A program made the translations under genes and the position numbers. DNA of 64,000 nt. It comes from Streptomyces hyaluromycini. GTDB taxonomy: Bacteria; Actinomycetota; Actinomycetes; Streptomycetales; Streptomycetaceae. Of this stretch, positions 7,676 to 18,240 are shown in pieces. A model generated the notes under the pieces. It was not told the DNA's origin. It did not search any database and was given only the letters and a program-made list of their open reading frames with translations. The stretch covers positions 1-64,000 of the forward strand of contig NZ_BCFL01000024.1 of assembly GCF_002217755.1 (NCBI RefSeq). Direction: 5' to 3'. The first letter of the stretch is position 1, and each line of letters begins with the position of its first letter.

Positions 7676-8951
7676 TCATTCGTTCCTGGCGGTCTGCTCG
7701 ATCTGCTCGTCGAGCAGATTCTGGGCGATGGCCGCGTAGCGGCTCGCGGTGGTGTGGGACAGGTTGAAGACCAGGGCGAGATGCAGTGGGTCGGCGCCGG
7801 CGGTCAGTGCCTCGTGAAGTACCCGGTCGCCGCGGATGCGTTCGAGGTATACGCCCTGGTGCAGCAGGTGCCGTTTAAGGTATTCGGGGCTGACGGGCCC
7901 GGTTCCCAGGGCTGTCTTCGCGTTGATCAGGACGTGCCGGTTGGGGGTCTTTGGCCAGGTGGCCCGGCGCTGGTCGAGCCAGGCCAGCAGGGTCTGGTGG
8001 GGCAGTTCGCCGAGCCGTTGGCCATGTCCGGCGATGGTGATCCGGCGGTTGGGCAGGTCGAGGTCGTCCAAGGTGAGGCGGCGGATGGCCGTGGCGCGGG
8101 CGGCGTGGACGGCGGCCAGGGCGACGATCAGCCGTTGCGCCGGGGTGACGGCGATCCGTTGGACGGCGAGCACTTCGGCGTCGGTCGTCGGCAGCAGACT
8201 GCGTGGGATGTCTTCAGCCCTGAGCCGGGTGGTGGGGTTGGCGAAGATCAGGCCGCGCTTCTTGGCGAAGCGGAACAGTGAGCGCAGCGCGGCGATCGCG
8301 TTGCGCCGCTGCCATCCGCGCAGGGGTGACAGCGCGGCCGTGACGTCGGCGACGGTGATTTCGCGCAGGTGCCCACGGGTCGTCGCCCAGTTCTCCAGCA
8401 GGGGGCGGACGCAGCCCAAGTAGACGTAGAGACAAGTGCGGGACCGGGGTCTGGCGCGCCTGTCACCGTCGAGGAGGACCAGCAGCCAGGCGCGGACGTC
8501 GCTGGCGAATCCGGCGGGCAGTTCGCCGGTGCGGTCGTCGATCCAGGAGCGGATCGACGAGGTGCTGTCATCTTCCAGAAGGTCCAGGTCGGCGAGGACT
8601 TCGGCGACCCGGAAACCGGAAGCGTGTCGAGGCATTCGCGAGCGGATTTCGGTGAGCTTCACGGGCTTGCCGGGCGGGCGGTGCTCCAGCACCGCCGTCA
8701 GGCCGTCCATCGCGCACCGCACGAGCGACGGCGGCCATCCGTTGGCCTCGCCGAGCTGTTTGGCGCGGGCCGAGGCCGACCGGAGCGCAAGGTTGTCCGA
8801 GGTCAGGGCGGGGTGCTGCCAGCGTGGCGGGGGGTGGGACGTCCGCCTTGCGCCGGTAGTGGGAGGCCAGGCCCCGGCACTTGTTGTCGCAGTAAGCCCG
8901 GTCCCGTCGCGAGCCCTCGGGCAGCAGTTTGTCGCAGTGCACGCAGTTCAT
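7676..8951 (-). pseudogene. zinc-ribbon tyrosine recombinase-like protein, frameshifted
   Basis: Translation from ATG 8951 begins with a zinc ribbon, CVHCDKLLPEG...YCDNKCRGLASHYRRK. The frame then shifts within the G-rich stretch near 8825-8835 (plus-strand GGGGGGTGGG). The rest of the protein (LTSDNLALRSASARAKQLGE onwards, about 380 residues) is in another frame and open to 7676. The C-terminal part has recombinase-like RATAIRRLTLDDLDL and LSHTTASRYAAIAQ. These supply an Arg, a His and a Tyr, but a clear HxxR box is missing, so the catalytic core looks degenerate. The start overlaps the HTH gene stop (ATGA). The single indel lies in a homopolymer, so a sequencing error is possible. Confidence 0.65.
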
Positions 8952-9271
8952 CGAGGGGGCAGAGACCTGCCTGTGCGAGGACGTGGGGCGACGGCGCGCG
9001 GCTGACCCGCCGCGGTGGCCTGCGAGTCGGTCGCCAGCGTCGGCTCCGGCACCCGCTCCGGCTCGGGCAGCAGCAGTTCCTCGACGCCGCAGCCGAGCAC
9101 CGCGCAGATGACGTCGAGCTCGTCGAGCTTGACGGTGTTCGGCTGACCGGACCACAGCCCCGACATCTTCCCCGCGCTGATCACGACGCCACGCTCGGCG
9201 AGCATCCGCTGGAGTTCGCTGGCCTTCCAGATGCCGCGGTTGGCGGCCGCCAGTCGAAGGTTCCACTTCAC
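8948..9271 (-). CDS. XRE/Cro-type HTH regulator of the recombinase trio (107 aa)
   Basis: The frame starts with GTG at 9271, overlapping the stop of the preceding integrase by GTGA. The N-terminal 60 residues form a Cro/C1 helix-turn-helix: ASELQRMLAERGVVISAGKM, then SGLWSGQPNTVKLDELDVIC, then AVLGCGVEELL. A Pro/Glu-rich linker and a basic tail follow. Small HTH proteins between two recombinase genes are common in actinobacterial integrase cassettes and are presumed to regulate or assist excision. Translational coupling on both sides argues for a single transcript with the two recombinases. Confidence 0.8.
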   Translation of the reverse strand: MKWNLRLAAANRGIWKASELQRMLAERGVVISAGKMSGLWSGQPNTVKLDELDVICAVLGCGVEELLLPEPERVPEPTLATDSQATAAGQPRAVAPRPRTGRSLPPR

Positions 9272-10365
9272 TGGGCCAGTCCCTTCCATCGGTCGGTGGC
9301 GCGCTGCTGTCCGGCGACCCAGGCGTCTTCGACATGGGTGCCGTGGACGTGGATATACCGGGCCGTGGTGCCGGTCCAGGTATGCCCGAGTAGCTCCTGG
9401 ATCGCGAACAAGGTCATGCCGGCGAGATAGAGCTGGGAGGCGCAGAAATGCCGCAGCACGTGCGGGGTGAGCTTCCCGGCCCACGTCGGCAGGTGCTGGG
9501 CGGCGGCATCGGCCAGCGACCGGCGGAAGACATCTGCGGTCGCCCGCGAGCAGGAACCGTCCCGGTTCTTGCGCTCGGAGGGGAACAGCGGGGCGGCCGG
9601 CCGGGTGTGGTCGGCGTCGAAGTGGCCCCACACGTCTTCGATGAACCACCGCAGGTTCCGGTCGGCGCCGTTGATCAGCGGAACCAGCCGCGGCTTCGGC
9701 CCGCGTCTGCGGGAACCCTTGCCGTGCCGGACGTTGAGCTTGCCGAACCGCCCCAGCTCCCACCGGACATCGTCCAGGTCGAGCATCCGTGCCTCGTTGA
9801 TCCTCAGCCCCACGTCCGCCGCCAGCCGGGCCACCGCGTAATTACGGACGGCCGGGCCGAACTTGCGGCAGGTCACCAGCTCCTCGCGCCACCCGGCGAA
9901 CACCGCCTCGATCCCCGCTTCGCTGGGCGGGATCCGCAGCTGCGGTTCCACCGAGGCCCGCGGCCGGTTCATCTCATCCAGCGGGCACTCGACCACACGG
10001 CCGGTGAGGTTGTGCAGCTCGACCTTGTGCCGCAGCTCAAGGAACTGGAAGAACACCGCCAGAGCGCCCGCCCGGCAAGTGCGGGTCGACGGTTCGGCGT
10101 CGCGCAGTACCTTGCCGAAATAGACATCGGCGTCGGACGGCTCCATCTCCCACAGCGGACGGCCGAACCAGTCCCGGATCAGCTCCAGGTGGTTGGTGTC
10201 GCTGCGAATCGTGCCGTCGACCAGACCGGCCGAAGCCCTGGCGAGAACGAAACCTGACAGCACATCAGTCCCGAACTCGGCGAGCTCCTCCTCGCTCACC
10301 GGCGCCCGGTACTCGCGCAGATCGCGTACTACGGCCAGAGCCGACCCACGCCTCCACGACTTCAC
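9268..10365 (-). CDS. tyrosine recombinase/integrase (365 aa)
   Basis: This is a full-length tyrosine recombinase. An N-terminal SAM-like core-binding domain (about 25-130) precedes the catalytic domain. The active-site set is complete by eye: Arg188 in ADVGLRINEA, Lys216 in RHGKGSRRRG, His302 and Arg305 in TPHVLRHFCASQ, His328 in LLGHTWTGT, and Tyr337 in TARYIHVHG. It is the first gene of a three-gene unit read leftwards, coupled by a 4-base overlap to the HTH gene. The start codon is GTG at 10365. A perfect palindromic hairpin lies 95 bases upstream and could be a recombination or control site. Confidence 0.9.
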   Translation of the reverse strand: MKSWRRGSALAVVRDLREYRAPVSEEELAEFGTDVLSGFVLARASAGLVDGTIRSDTNHLELIRDWFGRPLWEMEPSDADVYFGKVLRDAEPSTRTCRAGALAVFFQFLELRHKVELHNLTGRVVECPLDEMNRPRASVEPQLRIPPSEAGIEAVFAGWREELVTCRKFGPAVRNYAVARLAADVGLRINEARMLDLDDVRWELGRFGKLNVRHGKGSRRRGPKPRLVPLINGADRNLRWFIEDVWGHFDADHTRPAAPLFPSERKNRDGSCSRATADVFRRSLADAAAQHLPTWAGKLTPHVLRHFCASQLYLAGMTLFAIQELLGHTWTGTTARYIHVHGTHVEDAWVAGQQRATDRWKGLAQ

Positions 10366-10459
10366 CCAGACTGAAGGAATCCCGACAGGGATGAGGGTTG
10401 CGTACTACGGGCGAGGTTGGGTCAGAACGGGCTTCGGTCACCCGGACGAGGTACCAGGC

Positions 10460-10495
10460 CCAGGTCCTGGCACTCTCAGTGGTGCCAGGACCTGG
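10460..10495. repeat. perfect 14-bp-arm hairpin upstream of the recombinase trio
   Basis: CCAGGTCCTGGCAC at 10460-10473 is mirrored by GTGCCAGGACCTGG at 10482-10495 around an 8-base loop. It lies between the start of the integrase operon and the acnA terminator. No U-run follows on either strand. It could be a terminator, or a binding or crossover site for the recombinases. The sequence alone does not decide. Confidence 0.6.
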
Positions 10496-10601
10496 GGGAC
10501 GAACGCGGAACTCGGGGACTATTGCTCACCCAGCTCAGGGCAAAGGGCGGATCAGCGTCGGCGGGACACGTACCGGCCACTACTCGATCAGTAGGAAACG
10601 G

Positions 10602-10639
10602 CAAGCGCCCCGCCAGGCCGAAGCCTGACGGGGCGCTTG
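10602..10639. terminator. intrinsic-type terminator downstream of acnA
   Basis: CAAGCGCCCCGCCAGGC (10602-10618) pairs with GCCTGACGGGGCGCTTG (10623-10639) across a CGAA loop, with one G-U pair. The stem of 17 bp lies about 70 bases past the acnA stop in the direction of transcription. GC-rich hairpins without a long U tract are normal Streptomyces terminators. Confidence 0.8.
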
Positions 10640-10711
10640 TGCGAGACTCTGGTGTGACCGCCGGTAGCAGCGAGTCAGCGACCAGATCCTCTGGTATCCG
10701 AGCCGATCAGC

Positions 10712-13426
<2,715 letters not shown>

Positions 13427-13509
13427 GACAGTCTCCTTCATTGATGTGCGCGTACCACCGTCAATCGTGCCGCCACGCCGACTTGGCCGATCCAGTAAGG
13501 TCAGGCTAA

Positions 13510-13525
13510 GTTAGGCATGCCTTAC
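13510..13525. promoter_or_regulatory. iron-box-like palindrome upstream of acnA
   Basis: GTTAGGCATGCCTTAC is a near-perfect palindrome with 7 of 8 positions matched, 84 bases upstream of the acnA start. Its TTAGGC half-site resembles the consensus bound by DtxR/IdeR-type iron repressors (DmdR1 in Streptomyces), but the fit to the 19-bp consensus is only partial. Aconitase is an iron-sulfur enzyme, so iron control would make sense. Low confidence in the regulator's identity. Confidence 0.35.
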
Positions 13526-13556
13526 TAGAGTGGCGGCTACGGTGCGCCTGGGCAGA

Positions 13557-13574
13557 TATCTCGATGTCGAGATA
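13557..13574. promoter_or_regulatory. perfect palindrome TATCTCGATGTCGAGATA upstream of acnA
   Basis: TATCTCGA and TCGAGATA flank a TG centre, giving an 18-bp operator-like palindrome 131 bases upstream of the acnA GTG. Its size and symmetry suit a MarR-family repressor. In S. coelicolor the MarR homologue TamR is known to act on the aconitase gene, so this is a plausible TamR site. That link is recall plus inference. Confidence 0.5.
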
Positions 13575-13610
13575 ACTCTAGTACACGGGCGCCGGTTGGT
13601 CATGCCCGGA

Positions 13611-13716
13611 CCCGATGTGGCGTCTCGGCGGACCTGGGGCAGTCTCGGTCTTTCTGTGGCATCGGTGGCTGCGTCTCAGTCTTTCTCGGGCAAGTAGGGC
13701 GGTGTCTCAGTCTTTC
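13611..13716. repeat. left end of the Tn7-like element: three 31-bp-spaced TnsB-type sites
   Basis: The 12-mer TCTCGGTCTTTC at 13643 recurs as TCTCAGTCTTTC at 13674 and again at 13705. The starts are exactly 31 bases apart and in the same orientation. Just outside them, 13611-13637 (CCCGATGTGGCGTCTCGGCG...) is repeated with two mismatches at 20462-20488. Regularly spaced direct repeats next to a TnsA gene are the hallmark of Tn7-type end binding sites. Confidence 0.7.
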
Positions 13717-13784
13717 CAAGGTGCCGCTGACGCGCTTTGCCCACGGTCGCTGTACCGCGTCGGTGCTGGGTCATGGGGGCCGGC

Positions 13785-14555
13785 ATGGATGCAGCGGACT
13801 TCTGGGTGCGGCTGGTCGGGCCGGATGGTGTCCGGCGTGAGGGGCCGCTGTCTGTGATGTGGCCGGTGCGGTTCGAGTCGGGGATGCCGGCGCGGTCCTT
13901 TCCGTCGTATCGCGGGCAGCGGAACTTCACGGGCTGGTACTGGTCGGCGACGGGTGGAGGGCATGTTCCGTACGAGTCCTGGCTGGAGCGGGATCACCTC
14001 ATGCGGCTCGATTTCGATCCCGAGGTGCTCGGCGTGGGTGCCCAGCCGTTCGGGTTGTCCTGGCGGGACGGTGAGCTGGGTCCGCTGACGCACACGCCGG
14101 ACTTCTTCGCTCGGCGGGCGGATGGCACAAGTCTGGTGGTAGACGTCAGGCCGGATGACCGTATCGGCGAGCGCGACGCGGTGAAGTTCGCCGGGACCCG
14201 GGATGCGTGCGCTCTGGTCGGCTGGGAGTACGAGCGGGTCGGCGAGTTGGATCCCGTGTTCGCGGCGAATCTGCGTTGGCTGGCGGGGTTCCGGCATACG
14301 CGGGTGATGTGGAAGGACACCGCGGTGGCTCTGCGGAAGGTGTTCGCGGGTGGAGCCGGTCTGCTGGCCGGTGCTCGGGCGTGCGGTGATCCGGTTCAGG
14401 TGCTTCCGGTGGTCTACCACCTGCTGTGGTGCCGGCAGCTGGCGGTCGACCTGGAGTCGTCGCCGTTGTCGGCGTCCGCATGGGTGACGCCTGGCCGGGT
14501 GGCTCGGGAAGGGGGCGGGGATGGTGATGCGTCCGCGGCTGCTGTCGGTAGGTGA
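13785..14555 (+). CDS. TnsA-like heteromeric transposase endonuclease subunit
   Basis: The protein has about 256 residues and matches the actinobacterial TnsA-like family. The nuclease core is seen as YESWLERDHLMRLDFDP, then LTHTPDFFARRADGTSLVVD and VRPDDRIGERDAVKF. The Glu of YESWLE, the Asp of HTPDFF and the following acidic strand provide the metal site of a restriction-endonuclease-like fold. TnsA cuts the 5' ends of the element so that it moves by cut-and-paste. ATG 13785 was taken as start; ATG 13773 is an alternative. It overlaps the start of the TnsB gene by 35 bases and is the first gene after the end repeats. Confidence 0.85.
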   Translation: MDAADFWVRLVGPDGVRREGPLSVMWPVRFESGMPARSFPSYRGQRNFTGWYWSATGGGHVPYESWLERDHLMRLDFDPEVLGVGAQPFGLSWRDGELGPLTHTPDFFARRADGTSLVVDVRPDDRIGERDAVKFAGTRDACALVGWEYERVGELDPVFAANLRWLAGFRHTRVMWKDTAVALRKVFAGGAGLLAGARACGDPVQVLPVVYHLLWCRQLAVDLESSPLSASAWVTPGRVAREGGGDGDASAAAVGR

Positions 14556-16611
14556 CCGGGTCCGGTTCGCCGGCCGGGAGCAGACTGTGGTGGCCTTGTC
14601 CGGGCTGCGGGTGCGGTTGGTCGACGACGACCAGGAAGCCGCTGTGGTGCTGCTGACGCATCTGGTGGGGTCGGAAGGCTTCGAGGTCCTCAGTGCTGTG
14701 TCCGCCCGATCGCTGGTGCCGGCCTCGGGGGTGTTGGACGGGCTGTCCCAGGAGGCGGTGGAGCGTGCGGAGTGGTGGCAGCGGCATCTGGTGGAGGTGC
14801 TGACCGGCCGGGCCGCTGGATGATCCTGGAGGCCCGGTCCGTGAGGAGTACGACCCGGCGACTCGGTCTCTGCGGCAGCGGGAGCTCGCCAAGGTTGCCG
14901 AGTTGCGGGAGTGCGGAACGCCGGTGTCGCTGTCCCGGCTCCAGCGCTTCCGGGCCCGGTTCGAGTCCGAGGGCATTGCCGGGCTGGTTGACCGGCGCTC
15001 ACGGGCGGTGAGCCGACCGACGGGCCGGGTGGACCCCCGGGTGGTGGCCGCGCTGGAGCAGGTGGTGGCGGCTCAGACCGAGCGTTCGACGGTTTCGGGT
15101 GAGGTCTTGCGGCACCGGATGGAACGTGTCCTGGAGGCCGATCACGGTCGGGACGCGGTGTCTCTGCTTTCACGGGCGACGTTCTACCGGCTGCTGTCCG
15201 CGGTCAGCGGGGCCGTCACACTTTGGGTTCGGCCCACACGCGCCGATCGCTGGCCAAGCGTCCTGAGGGCATGTTCGGGATGCTGACGGCGGTTCGCCCC
15301 GGCGAGGTCATGGAGATCGATTCGACGCCGCTGGATGTGCTCGTGGTCCACGACGACGGCTCGACGGATTCCTGCGAGCTGACCGGTGTGGTGGATCTGG
15401 CGACGCGGACCCTGGCGGCGGCGGTGCTGCGCCCGACGACGAAGGCGGTGGACGCCGCACTGCTGCTGGCTCGGGCCATGACGCCCGAGCCGATGCGGCC
15501 CGGCCGGCCGGAGGCACTGCGCATGACCCGGTCGGTGCTGCCCCACGTCTCGCTGCTGGATCTCGACGCGCGGCTGGCCCAGGCCGCAGGGGTGCCGGTG
15601 ATCACACCTGAGACGATCGTGTGCGATCGCGGCAAGGTGTTCGTGTCCGAGACGTTCCGCCGGGCCTGTCACACGCTGGAGATTTCTCCGCAGCCTGCGC
15701 ATCCGGACACTCCGACGGACAAGCCGCATGTCGAGCGGACGCTTCGGTCGGTGGCGTCGATGTTCGTCCAGTTCCTGCCGGGCCATACGGGCCGCAGCAC
15801 CGAGCATCGCGGCAGGGCTCCGGAGGAGGAGGTCTGGTCGATCCACCAGTTGCAGGCGGTCTTGGAGGAGTGGACCGTGGCGCGGTGGCAGAACCGGCCG
15901 CATGACGGACTACGTGATCCGTTGACGGCAGGGCGGCCGCTGAGCCCGAACGAGAAGTACGCAGTGCTGGTCACCACGGCCGGCCACGTCCCCATCACGC
16001 TGTCGCCGGACGAGTACGTCGGGCTGCTGCCTTGCCGGCAGCGGACCCTCAACTCCTACGGCTTCAGGATCAATCACCGGATCTATGACGGCCCGGAATT
16101 GGCTGATCTGCGCCGGGGGCGCATGGGCAGCAGCCGTGATGGACACCGTTGGGCTGTCCACCACGATCCCTACGACATCTCCCGTGTCTGGGTACGCCAC
16201 CCCGAGACCCGCGAATGGATCACTGTGTTCTGGCGGCATCTGCGCACAGCACCGGTTCCCATGGGAGAGCTGGCCTGGGACCACGCCCGCAAGATCGTCG
16301 CCGAAGGTGGCCCTGACCGCGACAACGAGACAGCGATCAGCCAGGCTGCGGCGGATCTGCTGAACGTCATGGCCGCCGGGCCCGAATCTCCGGAGCAGGA
16401 GAAGCCCAGGCAGGGCAAGGGAGCCCGGCGGCGCAACCGTCGGGTTGCCGCCCGCACTCGCGCCACCGCCGAGCCCGCCTATCCCCGACCCGCGATCCCA
16501 CCGCAAGCCGAGCGGGCCACACCGGCCGAGCCGGAAGCGGAGGAGAACACGGCGGATGTGATCCCCCTTGGCCTGTTCGATCCGCGCGAGGATCCCTGGA
16601 GGCGTTCATGA
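14521..16611 (+). pseudogene. TnsB-like DDE transposase with two frameshifts
   Basis: The N-terminal domain starts at ATG 14521 (MVMRPRLLSVGDRVRFAG) and runs to GGA TGA at 14823. Continuity then needs a +1 shift near 14810-14820, giving PLDDPGGPVREEYDPATRSL and the HTH region GTPVSLSRLQRFRARFESEG. A compensating -1 shift near 15205-15212 leads to GRHTLGSAHTRRSLAKRPEG and an open frame to 16611. The catalytic rve domain is complete: Asp in VMEIDSTPLDV, Asp in IVCDRGKVF and Glu in KPHVERTLRSV. The C-terminus is a basic, Pro/Ala-rich tail as in TnsB. Both shifts are in G/C runs. The second partly restores the protein, so a sequencing artefact or a recent double lesion are both possible. Confidence 0.75.
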
Positions 16612-17657
16612 CGACCAGCGATCAGCCCGCGTCACGCTCTCTTGCGGAGCGGGACGCCGAGACACAGCTGCAGCTCACCACCCTGGAGGGATGGCGGGAC
16701 TTCGTCACCGACACTCCGCCGCCGCCCCCGCTGCTGACCGAGCTGGAACACCAGGCGCTGTCGAAGAGCGCACAGGTGCTGGACGACGAAAATCGCATCG
16801 CCTACCACGCGCACACACTCGTGGTGGCCACTCCGGCGATCCGGCACATCGTGACCTGTGGACATCGCCAGGTGCTGATGAACCGCCACGAGCGGGGCGC
16901 CCGACGGGGCTTGCTCCTGTCCGGCCCGGCCGGCACCGGCAAATCCATCGCCATCACTCAGCTCGGCCTTTCGCACGAGCTGGCCGACCGGGCACGACAC
17001 CCCGGCGTGGTCGACCGCATTCCGGCGATCTACGTGACGGTGCCGCCTGCCGCGACGGCCCGGATGATCGCGGCTGAGTTCGCCCGTTTTCTCGGCCTGC
17101 CGGTTCGTGCCCGGCTGAACATGACGGACATCATCGAGGCCGTGGTCGGCGTGCTCATCGACGCCCGCTGCAGCCTGGTCCTGGTTGACGAGGTGCACAA
17201 CATCTCGCTGGCCACCCGCAACGGCGCCGAAGTCTCCGACACGCTCAAGTGCTTCTCCGAGCGCATCCCGGCCACGTTCGTCTATGCCGGGCTCGACCTG
17301 GACAGCAAAGGCCTGCGGGAGGGCACCCGCGGCGCGCAGATCGCGGGACGATTCACCTTGATCCGAACCGCACCCTTCCCGCAGGGACCGGAATGGAGCC
17401 GCCTGGTCGCCACCTTGGAGGACACCCTCCGGCTGCGCCGCCACCGGCCGGGCAGTCTGCGTCGGCTCGACGGCTGGCTGCATGCGCACACCGGCGGAAT
17501 GATCGGCGCCCTGTCCCACGCCGTCCGAGGCGCGGCCATCGACGCGATCCTCACCAACACCGAGAAGATCACCAAAGCGGGGATCGAGGCCGTCCCGCTG
17601 GACTTCGCCGCCGAGTCCGACCGCCGCGCGAAGCTCGCCAGGGCGAAGCAGCCATGA
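16608..17657 (+). CDS. TnsC/TniB-like AAA+ ATPase
   Basis: This is an intact 349-residue AAA ATPase with Walker A GPAGTGKS at 106-113 and Walker B LVLVDEVHN around 190-198. Sensor-like residues follow in CFSERIPATFVYAGLDLDS. In Tn7-like systems this ATPase couples the target-selector (TniQ/TnsD) to the TnsA-TnsB transposase and confers target immunity. The ATG overlaps the TnsB stop (ATGA at 16608-16611) and its own stop overlaps the next TniQ start in the same way, so the module is translationally coupled. The C-terminal GGMIGALSHAVRGAAIDAIL region is typical of the TniB branch. Confidence 0.9.
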   Translation: MTTSDQPASRSLAERDAETQLQLTTLEGWRDFVTDTPPPPPLLTELEHQALSKSAQVLDDENRIAYHAHTLVVATPAIRHIVTCGHRQVLMNRHERGARRGLLLSGPAGTGKSIAITQLGLSHELADRARHPGVVDRIPAIYVTVPPAATARMIAAEFARFLGLPVRARLNMTDIIEAVVGVLIDARCSLVLVDEVHNISLATRNGAEVSDTLKCFSERIPATFVYAGLDLDSKGLREGTRGAQIAGRFTLIRTAPFPQGPEWSRLVATLEDTLRLRRHRPGSLRRLDGWLHAHTGGMIGALSHAVRGAAIDAILTNTEKITKAGIEAVPLDFAAESDRRAKLARAKQP

Positions 17658-18240
17658 CCGCGGAACTGGTCCGACTGCCGATGAGAGTGCGGCCGAATCT
17701 GGGAGAGAGCACGGATTCGTACATCCGGCGGCTGGCTCGCGCCAACCATCTCAGGCCCAGCTACCTCCATGGGTTCCTCTGCGGCCGCCGAACTGGTTCG
17801 GAAAGCCTCACCTGGCACGTCTCGCCGCCCTGACCGGCCACAGCAGCGACGCACTACAGCACGCTCTGGCAGATGCGAGTTCCCCACGCAGACGCCGCAA
17901 GCCCGCCCCTGTCCGCGCCGGCTGGCCCGACGTCCTCGCCGACCAGCTCCGGGCCGTCCGGGACGATGCCGCCCTCCGTCCCCTGCCGCTACCGGTGCTG
18001 GCCCGCAGGCACGGCATCAGCCGACGCACCCTGCGGCATGCCCTCACGCTCGACCTTCCGCCGACACGCTCCGCCGGCCATCGCGGGCCTTCGGCACTGT
18101 CATCGCTGCAGCCGGTGATCGACACCATGGCAGCGCACGGCTGCCGGGCCCGGGAGATCTGGACACGATTGATGAACGAGTACGACACGTCCGTGAGCCT
18201 GTCCACGATCATCATCTACCTGCGGACACGGGGCAATTGA
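17654..18240 (+). pseudogene. TniQ-family protein 1, frameshifted
   Basis: The N-terminus MTAELVRLPMRVRPNLGEST, then DSYIRRLARANHL, is the standard TniQ opening (ESxxSYxxRLAxxN). After LHGFLCGRR, near 17785, the frame shifts and would otherwise end at 17833. The other frame continues NWFGKPHLARLAALTGHSSD through a helix-turn-helix (LARRHGISRRTLRHAL) to TGA at 18238-18240. About 195 residues in total, short and without the zinc-binding Cys cluster seen in the second TniQ. It may be a two-part target selector together with the next gene, whose ATG overlaps its stop. Confidence 0.7.

Noticed and set aside
13643..13716. The 31-bp-spaced repeats considered as a CRISPR array
   Set aside because: Only about 10-12 bases are conserved per unit, there are only three units, and they abut a TnsA gene; no cas gene is present.
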